Source of the DNA: Flavobacteriales bacterium UBA7382
Lineage (GTDB): Bacteria > Bacteroidota > Bacteroidia > Flavobacteriales_D > Sanyastnellaceae
DNA: 18,829 nt
Assembly: GCA_002469765.1 (NCBI GenBank)
Contig: DKNS01000095.1
Span: 1-18,829 of the forward strand
Direction of reading: 5' to 3'
The notes beneath the pieces are model-generated. The model did not search any database and had not been told where the DNA came from. It worked only from the letters and a program-made list of their open reading frames with translations. Numbering within the stretch: the stretch's first letter is position 1; every line of letters starts with the position of its first letter. The position numbers and the translations under genes were made by a program. Shown here piece after piece: positions 6,486 through 14,915 of this stretch.

Positions 6486-8170
6486 CCCCGCACAAGTTTG
6501 CGGTACTTGATGCGCTTCGGGCCTTCGTCGCCGAGGCGCTTCTTGCGGTTCTCTTCGTACTCGCTGTAGGTGCCCTCGAACCAGTACGCCTGGCTGTCTC
6601 CTTCGAAGGCCAAAATGTGCGTGCAAATGCGGTCCAAGAAATAGCGGTCGTGGCTGATGACCACCGCGCAACCAGCAAAACCTTCGATGCCTTCCTCCAA
6701 CGCGCGCAATGTGTTTACATCGATGTCGTTCGTCGGCTCGTCAAGCAACAACACATTGGCCTCCGTTTTCAGGGTCATGGCCAGATGCAAACGGTTGCGT
6801 TCCCCCCCGGACAACACGCCGCATTTCTTCTGCTGGTCCGAACCATTGAAGTTGAACTTGCTGACGTAAGCTCGGCTGTTGAAGAGCTGGCCGCCAATGT
6901 CAATTTGTTCGTTGCCCCCTGACACGACTTCCCACACGGTCTTGTTGGGGTCGATGTCTTGGTGGCGTTGGTCGACGTAGCCGATCTTGACCGTCTCTCC
7001 CATGTCAATGGCCCCGCCGTCAGGCATCTCCTCCCCCATCATCATGCGAAACAAGGTGGTCTTTCCTGCACCGTTGGGGCCGATGATTCCCACGATGCCC
7101 GCGGGAGGCAATTGGAAGCTCAGTCCTTCCACAAGGAGCTTGTCTCCAAACGCTTTGGTCAAATTGCTCGCCTCAACCACCTTGTTGCCGAGACGCGGTC
7201 CGTTGGGAATGGGAATGTTCAAGCGGGCGTCTTTCTCCTTCGTTCCTTCGGCCAACATGCTCTCGTAGTTGTTGATTCGCGCCTTGTTCTTGGCCCGCCG
7301 TCCCTTGGGGCTCTGACGAATCCAGTCCAACTCTCGGTCGAGCTCCTTTCTGCGCTTGCTCTCGTGCTTTTCCTCTTGGGCCAAGCGCTTGCTCTTTTGC
7401 TCCAACCACGACGCGTAGTTGCCCTCGTAGGGAATGCCTTCTCCACGGTCCAACTCCAAAATCCATCCGGCCACGTTGTCCAAAAAGTAGCGGTCGTGCG
7501 TAACGCAAAGCACCGTGCCCTTGTACTGCTCCAAATGTTGCTCCAGCCAGTCAATCGACTCGGCATCCAGGTGGTTTGTCGGCTCGTCCAAGAGCAGCAC
7601 ATCGGGCTGCTGCAACAACAACCGACAAAGCGCCACACGACGGCGCTCTCCGCCACTGAGTTCTGCGATTTTCTGGTCGTCTGATGGACAGCGCAATGCG
7701 TCCATCGCGATGCTCAATTTCGTGTCGAGCTCCCATGCATCCAAAGCGTCGATTTTGTCCTGCACTGCTGCCTGGCGGTCCATCAACTTCTGCATTTTAT
7801 CAGGGTCGTTCAGGATCTCTTCGTCCATGAACTTCATGTTGATCTCCTCGTATTCCTTCAGAACGTCCACAATTTCTTGAGTGCCCTCCTCAACCACCTC
7901 GCGCACCGTTTTGGATTCGTCCAATTCCGGTTCCTGCGACAAGTAACCGACCGAGTACCCCTCGGACCACACCACCTCTCCTTGGAAAGCGTCGTCCAAC
8001 CCCGCGATGATCTTCATCACAGTGGACTTTCCCGCCCCGTTGTTTCCGATGATGCCAATTTTGGCCCCGTAAAAGAACGACAGGTAAATGTCCTTCAAGA
8101 TGTGCTTGCCGGTGGGGGTCGTCTTGTTGACCCGCACCATGCTGAAAATGACTTTTTTGTCGTCAGACAT
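6482..8170 (-). CDS. ettA: Energy-dependent translational throttle protein EttA (ABC-F)
   Basis: A 562-aa soluble ABC-F ATPase that binds the ribosomal E site and gates the first elongation step according to ATP/ADP level. Two ABC cassettes: Walker A GNNGAGKST (42-50) and GPNGAGKTT (364-372), signatures LSGGERRRVAL (171-181) and LSGGERNRLHL (453-463), Walker B with catalytic Glu196 and Glu478 in LLLDEPTN. Between them is the charged P-site tRNA interaction linker (about 250-310). The C-terminus 'RIKYRKLVRG' is the EttA hallmark, and there are no membrane segments. It follows the metallophosphoesterase by 49 bp and overlaps gluQ. A TCATTTTG box (8194-8187, one mismatch to TAnnTTTG) could give a promoter with a 16-nt leader. 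Confidence 0.96.
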   Translation of the reverse strand: MSDDKKVIFSMVRVNKTTPTGKHILKDIYLSFFYGAKIGIIGNNGAGKSTVMKIIAGLDDAFQGEVVWSEGYSVGYLSQEPELDESKTVREVVEEGTQEIVDVLKEYEEINMKFMDEEILNDPDKMQKLMDRQAAVQDKIDALDAWELDTKLSIAMDALRCPSDDQKIAELSGGERRRVALCRLLLQQPDVLLLDEPTNHLDAESIDWLEQHLEQYKGTVLCVTHDRYFLDNVAGWILELDRGEGIPYEGNYASWLEQKSKRLAQEEKHESKRRKELDRELDWIRQSPKGRRAKNKARINNYESMLAEGTKEKDARLNIPIPNGPRLGNKVVEASNLTKAFGDKLLVEGLSFQLPPAGIVGIIGPNGAGKTTLFRMMMGEEMPDGGAIDMGETVKIGYVDQRHQDIDPNKTVWEVVSGGNEQIDIGGQLFNSRAYVSKFNFNGSDQQKKCGVLSGGERNRLHLAMTLKTEANVLLLDEPTNDIDVNTLRALEEGIEGFAGCAVVISHDRYFLDRICTHILAFEGDSQAYWFEGTYSEYEENRKKRLGDEGPKRIKYRKLVRG

Positions 8171-8219
8171 GGGTAGAAATGGATTGCAAAATGAAAGGCC
8201 CGTTCAGCCTTGGACGAAG

Positions 8220-9479
8220 TTAGGCCTTGGCTTCGCCACGAACCAAAGTCAGCAAGGTGATTTCAGGCGGCATGCCCACCCGACCTGGAAAACCCAGCAC
8301 CCCAAAGCCCCTGTTGACATGCAGGTATTGGCTGCCCTCCAAGTACAGTCCCCCCCAACGCTTGTAAGAGATGGACGAAGGCGACCACTTGATGCCAAGC
8401 CAGGGAATTTCAATGCCCATCTGCATCCCGTGCGTGTGTCCACTCAAGGTTAGCTCGACCGGGGCGCGGTTCTCCATGACGCCCAACTCATAATGGGTAG
8501 GGTCGTGGCTCATCAGAACGGTGAACCGTTCCTCGGCGCCGCTGTTGTCCAACGCCTTATCCAAGTCCCCACTTTTGCGGAACCCTTTGCCCCAATTCTC
8601 CACACCGGCCAAGACCATCGATTCACCGTCTTTGGTCCACACCACATGGTCGTTGTCGAGCATCGTGAAGCCCATGTCTCGTTGGTGCCGCTTCAATTGG
8701 GCGATGCTCGCCGCACGTTGGTCGTCAGAGAAGGGGCCGTAGTCCGCATAATCGTGGTTTCCCATGACGCTGAACTTTCCCAAAGGCGCTTTGATCTTGG
8801 CGAATGCATCTACCCAAGGGGTGGCCTCATCTGCCAACTCGTTCACGAGGTCTCCAGTAAACAACACGGCGTCTGGCTGCAGTGACTGAACCTTGTCCAA
8901 CGCGGCCAATACCGGCTCCGGGGTGCCGTCAAACGACCCAAGATGGGCGTCGCTCAACTGCACCAACTTCAACCCATCGAACGCCTCAGGCACGTTCGGA
9001 TGCGACAACTTGATGTCTCGCACTTTGTACGCGTACTTCCCTTTCGTGATGCCGTACCCCATGCCAAAAAAAGCTGCAGCACCCACGCCTTGAGCAAGGT
9101 GATTCAAAAACGATCCCCGGGCCATCGCCCCTTTCGCAGGTTCTCCTCTCACCTTCAACCAAGTCCAGACCCCCGCGGAACGCAACTCATCCACCAACTG
9201 AATGGCCACCACAAAGAACTTGGGAATGGTCAAGGCGAAGGTGCCTCCCAGGATTGTCTTCAACAGCACCGGATGCGTGCCTCGCCACGTGGGCCACATG
9301 AAAAAGGCCGCCAAAAATGCGGTCCAGACCACCACATGAACAGCCCACCACCCCTTTCGAGCTGCCTTCCACCACCTTTTGGACCTGTATGCCTTCCAAA
9401 GAGCGCGGTACGTGAAGAACTCCATCACGAAGAAAAAAAGCGACACGAAAGTGAGGCCGATGAGCAGGCGTTCGAGCAT
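8220..9479 (-). CDS. Membrane-anchored metallophosphoesterase (YkuE/YaeI-like)
   Basis: About 419 aa. Three hydrophobic helices in the first 100 residues and a fourth near 130-145 anchor a calcineurin-like phosphoesterase domain. Metal-binding motifs are complete: LSDAHLG (Asp177, His179), FTGDLVNE (Asp210, Asn213), GNHD (Asn241, His242), MSHDPTH and the final GHTHG. This architecture is typical of the YkuE/YaeI group acting on membrane substrates such as UDP-diacylglucosamine or phospholipids; the substrate here is unknown. The start is ATG 9479, because TACTTTTG ends three bases before it and a TTG two codons upstream adds nothing. First gene of a likely metallophosphoesterase-ettA-gluQ operon. 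Confidence 0.88.
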   Translation of the reverse strand: MLERLLIGLTFVSLFFFVMEFFTYRALWKAYRSKRWWKAARKGWWAVHVVVWTAFLAAFFMWPTWRGTHPVLLKTILGGTFALTIPKFFVVAIQLVDELRSAGVWTWLKVRGEPAKGAMARGSFLNHLAQGVGAAAFFGMGYGITKGKYAYKVRDIKLSHPNVPEAFDGLKLVQLSDAHLGSFDGTPEPVLAALDKVQSLQPDAVLFTGDLVNELADEATPWVDAFAKIKAPLGKFSVMGNHDYADYGPFSDDQRAASIAQLKRHQRDMGFTMLDNDHVVWTKDGESMVLAGVENWGKGFRKSGDLDKALDNSGAEERFTVLMSHDPTHYELGVMENRAPVELTLSGHTHGMQMGIEIPWLGIKWSPSSISYKRWGGLYLEGSQYLHVNRGFGVLGFPGRVGMPPEITLLTLVRGEAKA

Positions 9480-9490
9480 ATGCAAAAGTA
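9480..9490 (-). promoter_or_regulatory. -7 element abutting the metallophosphoesterase start
   Basis: TACTTTTG at 9490-9483 on the minus strand matches TAnnTTTG exactly and is separated from the ATG at 9479 by only three bases. It lies 22 bp beyond the stop codon of the upstream ABC ATPase gene, so the phosphoesterase operon probably has its own near-leaderless transcript. Confidence 0.6.
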
Positions 9491-9511
9491 CCCGCGTTCA
9501 GGCCGGTTTGT

Positions 9512-10213
9512 TCACCCTGTGGCCAACAATTCCGAAAGGTCTTCCTTCGAGGAATGAAGAGGCAATTCGTGGATCTCGCCTCCTCGAATCAAGGCCAGCG
9601 AACCCTTGGCCAGGGTGGCCTCTGATTGGGCTTGCGACCAACGTTCAACACCCCACAAGTCGTGGGTGGCCATCAACACGCCTCCCCCTCGTTCCACATG
9701 AACGTCCAGCATGCTCCAAAGCCGACGCTGGGCCTGCACGTCAAGAAAAGCAGTCGGCTCGTCCAACACCAACCACCGGTTCGACTGAAGCATGGCCCGC
9801 GCCACCATCACCTGTTGAGCTTGCCCGTCGCTCAATTCAGACAGCCTAGACTTGGCCAGGTCCATCAGGTCGGGATGCCAAGCTCGAACCTCCTCAGGAT
9901 GGCCCGAAAGCGCCCAAACTTCTTCCACCGTCAAGCCGACTTGATGCGGCGGCCGCGAGGACACAAAGGCAATGGACTTCGTCCAAGTGCTTCTGTCCTC
10001 AGGTCGGATTCCTTGGTCGTCGTTGGACATCGAGATGTCACCCGACTGGGCGGGAAGCGCATTCGCCAGCGTACGCAACAACGTGGATTTTCCCGCGCCA
10101 TTGCCACCCAAAAGAAGGTGCATTCCTCCCGCCTTCCAAACGTGGGTAAGCGGCCCAAGAAGCGCGTTTGTCCGGCTGTGTCCCACAACCAAATTCACTG
10201 CGTTCAAATTCAT
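9512..10213 (-). CDS. ABC transporter ATP-binding protein, iron-siderophore/haem/cobalamin type
   Basis: A 233-aa cytoplasmic ATPase of the FecE/FhuC/BtuD family that energises the adjacent permease. Walker A is GGNGAGKST, the signature is LSDGQAQQVMVARAML, Walker B is LVLDEPTAFLD and the H-loop is ATHDL. The signature LSDG (rather than LSGG) is one I associate with Bacteroidota members. The start ATG at 10213 overlaps the permease stop by ATGA; the open frame upstream of it is shadow of the permease gene. The substrate cannot be read from the ATPase. Confidence 0.92.
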   Translation of the reverse strand: MNLNAVNLVVGHSRTNALLGPLTHVWKAGGMHLLLGGNGAGKSTLLRTLANALPAQSGDISMSNDDQGIRPEDRSTWTKSIAFVSSRPPHQVGLTVEEVWALSGHPEEVRAWHPDLMDLAKSRLSELSDGQAQQVMVARAMLQSNRWLVLDEPTAFLDVQAQRRLWSMLDVHVERGGGVLMATHDLWGVERWSQAQSEATLAKGSLALIRGGEIHELPLHSSKEDLSELLATG

Positions 10214-11202
10214 GACCAATCGTGGGTTCGTTTCCACAACACAGCCAACACCACGGGCGCCCCAAACAAGGCCAAAACTGCGTTTAGAGGCCAATGGGAA
10301 GCCACAGCGTCTGTGACCCGCACCACACCATCCGCCAACAACCCAAGGATTCCGCCCCACATGGCCACGCCTCCCATCATGGCGCGGTGGCTTCTGGCCT
10401 TGCTGAAAAATCTGTGCACGTGGGGCGTGGCCAAGCCCAAGAACGCAAGGGGTCCACACAGCGACGTGACCCAGCCCACCACAACCCCAGACAGGAGGAG
10501 AAGCTCCCCTTGAAATTGAGCCTGAGGCACACCCATGGTTCTGGCCATGTCTTCACCAAGCGTCCAAGTGTCCAACCAGCCAGAGCGTCGAACCAACCAA
10601 AGGGCGCAAATCAAAACAAGGGCAACCATCGACCCCGCCTGCCACATGGTGGACTTGCCAAACGTGCCCATCCCCCAAAAAGTGAAGGTTTGAAGAGATT
10701 CAGCCGACGCCGACGCCTGCAACAAGGTTACAGCAGATCCCACCGCGTAGCTCACCATCAAACCAAACACCAAGGTGGTCACTGGGGATGCAAATCGCTT
10801 GGCTGCGCCAGCAATCATGAGCAACACCACCAAACACCCTGCAGAAGCAGCGATCCATGTGGGCATGGTCACCCCAGTGAGCACGGCCAGTGCCACGCCC
10901 AGCGACCCTCCCGATGTGATTCCCAGCACTCCCGGCCCAGCAAGGGGATTCCTGAACCAAGTTTGGAGCAACATCCCAAGCCATCCAAGCAACACCCCTG
11001 CAGCCAGGGCGGTGAGCGCCCTGGGAATCCGCACCTCCCAGAGGACTGTGGTGTGGAGTGACGACGGTGTGCCCGTTCCCAACAGCGCATCCCACCAACC
11101 CGAACCGTCCATGGGCACCTCCCCCAACCTCATGTGCAGGCACGCCAGACAGGCCAGGGTGAGGCAGGCGCACGCAAAGGCCAACTGAGGTCGAAGGTTC
11201 AC
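10210..11202 (-). CDS. FecCD/BtuC-family transport system permease
   Basis: A 330-aa inner-membrane permease, about nine to ten hydrophobic helices. The N-terminal 'LWEVRIPRALTALAAGVLLGWLG' and 'QTWFRNPLAGPGVLGITSGGSLG' are the conserved FecCD/BtuC region. 'LCGPLAFLGLATPHVHRFF' is the cytoplasmic coupling segment that contacts the ATPase, though family members more often have GLIVPH. It imports an iron-siderophore, haem or cobalamin from the periplasm as a homodimer with two ATPases. Four-base ATGA overlaps join it to the genes on both sides. Trp is frequent along the chain (WFR, MPTWIA, FWGMG). Confidence 0.93.
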   Translation of the reverse strand: MNLRPQLAFACACLTLACLACLHMRLGEVPMDGSGWWDALLGTGTPSSLHTTVLWEVRIPRALTALAAGVLLGWLGMLLQTWFRNPLAGPGVLGITSGGSLGVALAVLTGVTMPTWIAASAGCLVVLLMIAGAAKRFASPVTTLVFGLMVSYAVGSAVTLLQASASAESLQTFTFWGMGTFGKSTMWQAGSMVALVLICALWLVRRSGWLDTWTLGEDMARTMGVPQAQFQGELLLLSGVVVGWVTSLCGPLAFLGLATPHVHRFFSKARSHRAMMGGVAMWGGILGLLADGVVRVTDAVASHWPLNAVLALFGAPVVLAVLWKRTHDWS

Positions 11203-12311
11203 GGCGTTGGCATGGGTTTGAAAGTTTCATGTGGTCCAATGCCACCAAACTGCATCGTCGAAATGAGGTCTTCCAGGATGATTTCAGGTTGCACCACAAG
11301 CGCCCCAAAGTAGTCGTGCTTGGCGGTGTTGCACACCCACACCTCGTCCGTCGCGTCCAACAGCGCCTGGTGCTTGGGATCTTGGGCCAGCAGGTCAGAT
11401 ACGGTGAAGGAATCAGGGTCGTGAACCACCATCATCCACAAGTCGCATTGCGCAGCGTGTTCCAAAACCTGCTCCAAACCCAGCGCCACATTGCTGTTTT
11501 GGTCCTCTTGGGTCAGGGCATACTGACCACCGGCGTCTTCGACCCAACGGGCGACAAACGTGTTTTGGCCTGGGGCATGCCAAACCCCATCCGCCACACT
11601 GCCCATGAGGACAGTCGGCTCTTGCGACCCGACCCCGTGCTGGCCGGCAAAGGCCTCGTAACGGTCACGCACTTGCATGTATGCTTGAGCCCCTGCCGCT
11701 GAATCTCCCAACATCCACGCCAGCGGAACCATCCATTCTGCACGTCCCAAGGGGTGGGCCTCCAAGTATTCTGTGACGGGGACAAGCGGCCAGCCTCGGG
11801 TGGACAAATCGTATGCGGGGCTGCCCAAGACCAACCCCGGAGACAAGGCCTCCATGAGCTCCACATTCCACCCGCCATCGCCTGCCAGATCCACCACGGC
11901 CTGTTGGATGGCGTGATCGCGTACCAGACCTTCTGCAAGGTAGCTCAGTGAATTGCAACCCAACCATCGGTCCAAGCCCACTCCTGCATGGAGCAAGTGG
12001 GCATGGGTGGTGCTGGAAGTGACCACCCCAGATTCAGGGGCCAAAGCGACGCAAGGAATCTCCAAGGCTTCTCCCTGCCAATTCCCGTGCACCACAGCGC
12101 ACAAGGCCTTGCGCGAGCGCGGGTTGGACAACAACAACGTCACTTGTCCAGCGCTGTTCAAATGCCACGAATGTCCTTGGGCGTGTTGGGGGGCATCGAG
12201 GTCTGTCCAAGCAAGACGAAGGTTGGAAGAGGCCACTGTTTGGCACCCCAAAAGCCCCAAACAGAGCAGCGCGGCGCCCAACGTCACAGCCATCAAGGTT
12301 TGCCTTCTCAC
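11199..12311 (-). CDS. Periplasmic substrate-binding lipoprotein of the FecB/FhuD/BtuF type
   Basis: About 370 aa from a GTG start. A lipoprotein signal peptide (V-R-R-Q-T-L, hydrophobic core, LLGC with Cys23) precedes a helical-backbone two-lobe binding-protein pattern. 'LGCNSLSYLAEGL' and 'LSPGLVLGSPAYDLS' lie in the first half, and 'PTVLMGSVADGVWHAPGQNTFVARWVEDAGGQYA' is the classic TroA-like linker and second-lobe start. It delivers substrate to the downstream permease and ATPase. GTG 12311 is chosen because it supplies the two arginines of the n-region and lies five bases after TACCTTTG. ATG 12293 would lack any basic residue, and ATG 12350 would run through the promoter. The stop overlaps the permease start by ATGA. 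The substrate is unproven; iron, haem or cobalamin are the choices. Confidence 0.88.
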   Translation of the reverse strand: MRRQTLMAVTLGAALLCLGLLGCQTVASSNLRLAWTDLDAPQHAQGHSWHLNSAGQVTLLLSNPRSRKALCAVVHGNWQGEALEIPCVALAPESGVVTSSTTHAHLLHAGVGLDRWLGCNSLSYLAEGLVRDHAIQQAVVDLAGDGGWNVELMEALSPGLVLGSPAYDLSTRGWPLVPVTEYLEAHPLGRAEWMVPLAWMLGDSAAGAQAYMQVRDRYEAFAGQHGVGSQEPTVLMGSVADGVWHAPGQNTFVARWVEDAGGQYALTQEDQNSNVALGLEQVLEHAAQCDLWMMVVHDPDSFTVSDLLAQDPKHQALLDATDEVWVCNTAKHDYFGALVVQPEIILEDLISTMQFGGIGPHETFKPMPTP

Positions 12312-12348
12312 AAGACCAAAGGTAGGAGCCTTGAAGTACCTTCGAGTC
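12312..12348. promoter_or_regulatory. Very compact divergent promoter (binding protein / acyl-CoA carboxylase)
   Basis: Only 37 bp separate the two start codons. On the minus strand TACCTTTG (12324-12317) lies five bases before the GTG start of the binding protein. On the plus strand TACCTTCG (12337-12344, one mismatch) lies four bases before the ATG of the carboxylase. The two -7 boxes are 12 bp apart, so RNA polymerase can hardly occupy both at once. Start sites at the start codons are inferred. Confidence 0.6.
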
Positions 12349-13986
12349 ATGGCATCCCAAAACGACCTGGCGCGGAACCTCAATGAAGACCGAATGCGCA
12401 TGCGCGTGGCCGACTTGGAGCGGTTGCTGGCCGACGTTCGCCTAGGGGGAGGCCAAGCTCGAATCGACAAAGAGCACGCCAAAGGAAAATGGACCGCTCG
12501 CGAGCGCCTCAACAAGCTGTTCGACCCAGGTTGCGAGCGCCTGGAGATTGGCGCGTTGGCTGGCCATGGGATGTACGAGGAGGAAGGCGGATGTCCTTCA
12601 GGCGGTGTGGTGGTGGAGCTCGGTCGCATCCACGGCAAACTGTGCCTGGTCGTGGCCAACGACGCGACGGTCAAGGCCGGAGCGTGGTTCCCAATCACAG
12701 GAAAAAAGAACCTTCGCGCCCAGGAAATCGCCCTGGAGAACCGGTTGCCGATCATCTACTTGGTGGACAGCGCCGGGGTGTACTTGCCTATGCAAGACGA
12801 AATCTTCCCGGACAAAGAGCACTTTGGCCGAATGTTCCGGAACAACGCCAAACTGTCGTCCGCAGGCATCCCACAAATTGCCGCAGTGATGGGAAGTTGC
12901 GTTGCCGGTGGAGCCTACCTCCCCATCATGAGCGACGAAAGCATCATCGTGGAAGGCACAGGCTCCATTTTCCTCGCGGGAAGTTACCTCGTGAAGGCCG
13001 CCATCGGCGAAGACATCGACAACGAAACCCTAGGCGGGGCCCAAACCCACGACGAGATTTCTGGCGTGACCGATTACAGGTGCGCCAACGAAAAGGAGGC
13101 TCTGGCACACATCCGGAAGCTGGCCTCGCACTGGGGCGACCTGGGAGCCAAAGCTGGATTCCAACGAGACGCTGCCATGTCGCCTGCTTCCCAGTCCATA
13201 TGCGGGATCTTGCCCGACGCCCGGACTGAACCCTACAACACGCGTGACCTTCTCGAAGCGCTTGTGGACCAAGACAGCTTCACGGAATACAAATCAGGCT
13301 ATGGCAAGACCCTGGTGTGCGGGTACGCGCGCATCGACGGATGGAGCGTGGGCATCGTGGCCAACCAGCGCACCGTGGTCAAGAGCAAGAAGGACGGCCT
13401 CCAATTTGGTGGGGTGATCTACTCCGACAGCGCAGACAAGGCCGCGCGTTTCGTCATGACCTGCAACCAGCGCAACGTGCCACTGGTGTTCTTGCAAGAC
13501 GTCACCGGCTTCATGGTCGGGTCCAAATCGGAACACGGCGGCATCATCAAGGACGGCGCCAAAATGGTCAACGCCGTCGCCAACAGCGTGGTCCCGAAGT
13601 TCACCGTCGTTGTGGGCAACAGCTACGGTGCCGGGAACTACGCCATGTGCGGCAAGGCTTACGACCCAAGACTCATCGTCGCCTGGCCTACCGCGCGAAT
13701 GGCGGTGATGGGCGGCACCCAAGCGGCCAAGGTCTTGTTGCAAATCGAAAAGGCCTCCTTGAAGAAAAAAGGGCAAGCCCCTTCAGAAGCCGAAGAGCAA
13801 GAACTCCTGGACACCATCACAAGCCGCTACGACGAACAAACCGAACCCGTGTACGCTGCAGCGAGAATGTGGGTGGACGCCATCATCGACCCCAACCACA
13901 CGCGGTCTTGGATTTCGATGGGCATTGAAGCCGCGAACCAGGCGCCTGCCGACGCCGCTTTTAGGCTGGGGGTCATGCAAACTTGA
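12349..13986 (+). CDS. Acyl-CoA carboxylase carboxyltransferase (beta) subunit, methylcrotonoyl-CoA type
   Basis: A 545-aa biotin-dependent carboxyltransferase. It moves a carboxyl group from carboxybiotin on a partner subunit to an acyl-CoA. 'NDATVKAGAWFPITGKKNLRAQEIA', 'YLVDSAGVYLP', 'EIFPDKEHFGRMFRNNAKLSSAGIPQIAAVMGSCVAGGAYLP' and 'GTGSIFLAGSYLVKAA' closely follow methylcrotonoyl-CoA carboxylase beta (leucine catabolism). 'VTGFMVGSKSEHGGIIKDGAKM' and 'GNSYGAGNYAMCG' form the second half of the active site. The Gly-rich oxyanion-hole segment is GSCVAGGAY (182-190). No biotin carboxylase alpha subunit lies next to it, so it must come from another locus; geranyl- or propionyl-CoA remain possible substrates. 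Start ATG 12349 follows TACCTTCG by four bases; the longer open frame upstream is shadow of the binding-protein gene. Confidence 0.92.
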   Translation: MASQNDLARNLNEDRMRMRVADLERLLADVRLGGGQARIDKEHAKGKWTARERLNKLFDPGCERLEIGALAGHGMYEEEGGCPSGGVVVELGRIHGKLCLVVANDATVKAGAWFPITGKKNLRAQEIALENRLPIIYLVDSAGVYLPMQDEIFPDKEHFGRMFRNNAKLSSAGIPQIAAVMGSCVAGGAYLPIMSDESIIVEGTGSIFLAGSYLVKAAIGEDIDNETLGGAQTHDEISGVTDYRCANEKEALAHIRKLASHWGDLGAKAGFQRDAAMSPASQSICGILPDARTEPYNTRDLLEALVDQDSFTEYKSGYGKTLVCGYARIDGWSVGIVANQRTVVKSKKDGLQFGGVIYSDSADKAARFVMTCNQRNVPLVFLQDVTGFMVGSKSEHGGIIKDGAKMVNAVANSVVPKFTVVVGNSYGAGNYAMCGKAYDPRLIVAWPTARMAVMGGTQAAKVLLQIEKASLKKKGQAPSEAEEQELLDTITSRYDEQTEPVYAAARMWVDAIIDPNHTRSWISMGIEAANQAPADAAFRLGVMQT

Positions 13987-13997
13987 TTGAACCGACA

Positions 13998-14888
13998 ATG
14001 AAGAATCCCCCCCTCTTCCTTCTCCTCTGGATTTTGACGTCCTCTGTGGCGTGGTCTCAGACGAAAACCCAAACCAAGTTGATGCGGGACAATCCTGCAG
14101 CCTATGCGCTCTACCACGGCGATGGCTCCCCGGCCAAATGGACTGATTTGGTGGCAGAGGCTGCTGGAGCCGATGTGGTGTGCTTTGGAGAATTGCACGA
14201 CGACGCAGTCATGCACTGGCTGGAACAGGAACTCGTGCGAGACCTTTTGGCTCAAGGAACAATACCCAACTTGGGAGCTGAGATGTTTGAAGCGGACGAC
14301 CAGCTCGTGGTCGACGAATATCTCGCAGGGGTCGTCAACCTGGACAAACTCGAGGCGGCGGCCAACCTTTGGCACAACCACGCCACGGACTACCATCCTC
14401 TTTTGGACTTGGCCAAAGAGCATGGATTGACCATGACCGCAACCAACGTGCCTCGGCGCTACGCATCGTGGGTTTACAAACACGGCCTCAACGGCCTTGA
14501 AGACCTTTCAGCTGACGCCCGGGCCTACTTGCCATCGCTGCCCGTGGCCTACGACCCTACTCTGCCTGGGTACGAGGCGATGTTGGCCATGGCCGGAGGA
14601 CACGGTGGAGAAACCCTCCCTATGGCGCAGGCCATCAAGGACGCCACCATGGCGCACTGGATTCTTCAAACCCGCACAGAAGGACAGCCTTTCGTGCATG
14701 TCAACGGGTCTTACCACAGCCAAGATTGGGAAGGCATTGTGTGGCACCTCCGCCATGCCAATCCGGAATTGAATGTCCTCACCCTCCATGGCGAGACCCA
14801 AGTCGACGTTTGGGTGCCGGACAGCTCGGCCTTGAACAGGGCCGACTTTCTTCTGCTGACCCAAGCTCAGATGACCCGCACCCACTGA
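13998..14888 (+). CDS. ChaN-like haem-binding lipoprotein-family protein (Tiki superfamily, DUF399), exported
   Basis: A 296-aa protein with a signal peptide (M-K-N, hydrophobic core, 'SSVAWSQ') and the ChaN fold. Seen: 'ADVVCFGELHDDAVMHWLEQ' (the GE.H motif), 'LGAEMFEADDQLVVDEYL', 'MTATNVPRRYAS', 'AQAIKDATMAHWI' and 'FVHVNGSYHSQDW'. Campylobacter ChaN binds haem between two monomers and is linked to iron uptake, and Tiki relatives are metalloproteases; the exact role here is unknown. There is no lipobox Cys, so it is probably periplasmic or surface-exposed. Start ATG 13998 is chosen over a TTG at 13983 that overlaps the carboxylase stop, since it begins the signal peptide. It lies 11 bp after the carboxylase, opposite a FecBCD-type importer. 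Confidence 0.88.
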   Translation: MKNPPLFLLLWILTSSVAWSQTKTQTKLMRDNPAAYALYHGDGSPAKWTDLVAEAAGADVVCFGELHDDAVMHWLEQELVRDLLAQGTIPNLGAEMFEADDQLVVDEYLAGVVNLDKLEAAANLWHNHATDYHPLLDLAKEHGLTMTATNVPRRYASWVYKHGLNGLEDLSADARAYLPSLPVAYDPTLPGYEAMLAMAGGHGGETLPMAQAIKDATMAHWILQTRTEGQPFVHVNGSYHSQDWEGIVWHLRHANPELNVLTLHGETQVDVWVPDSSALNRADFLLLTQAQMTRTH

Positions 14889-14915
14889 TTTTTCAAACTT
14901 TCTGACCCCTTGACC

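Noticed and set aside
6959..7684. 241-aa plus-strand open frame
   Set aside because: Antisense shadow of ettA, whose two ABC cassettes are complete on the minus strand.
11953..12348. N-terminal extension of the carboxylase (132 extra residues from an upstream start)
   Set aside because: Those residues overlap the binding-protein gene antisense and do not resemble carboxyltransferases; ATG 12349 follows a -7 box and starts the family-like sequence.
12312..12755. N-terminal extension of the binding lipoprotein upstream of GTG 12311
   Set aside because: It would run through the carboxylase coding region and place a long Arg-rich sequence before the lipoprotein signal peptide.
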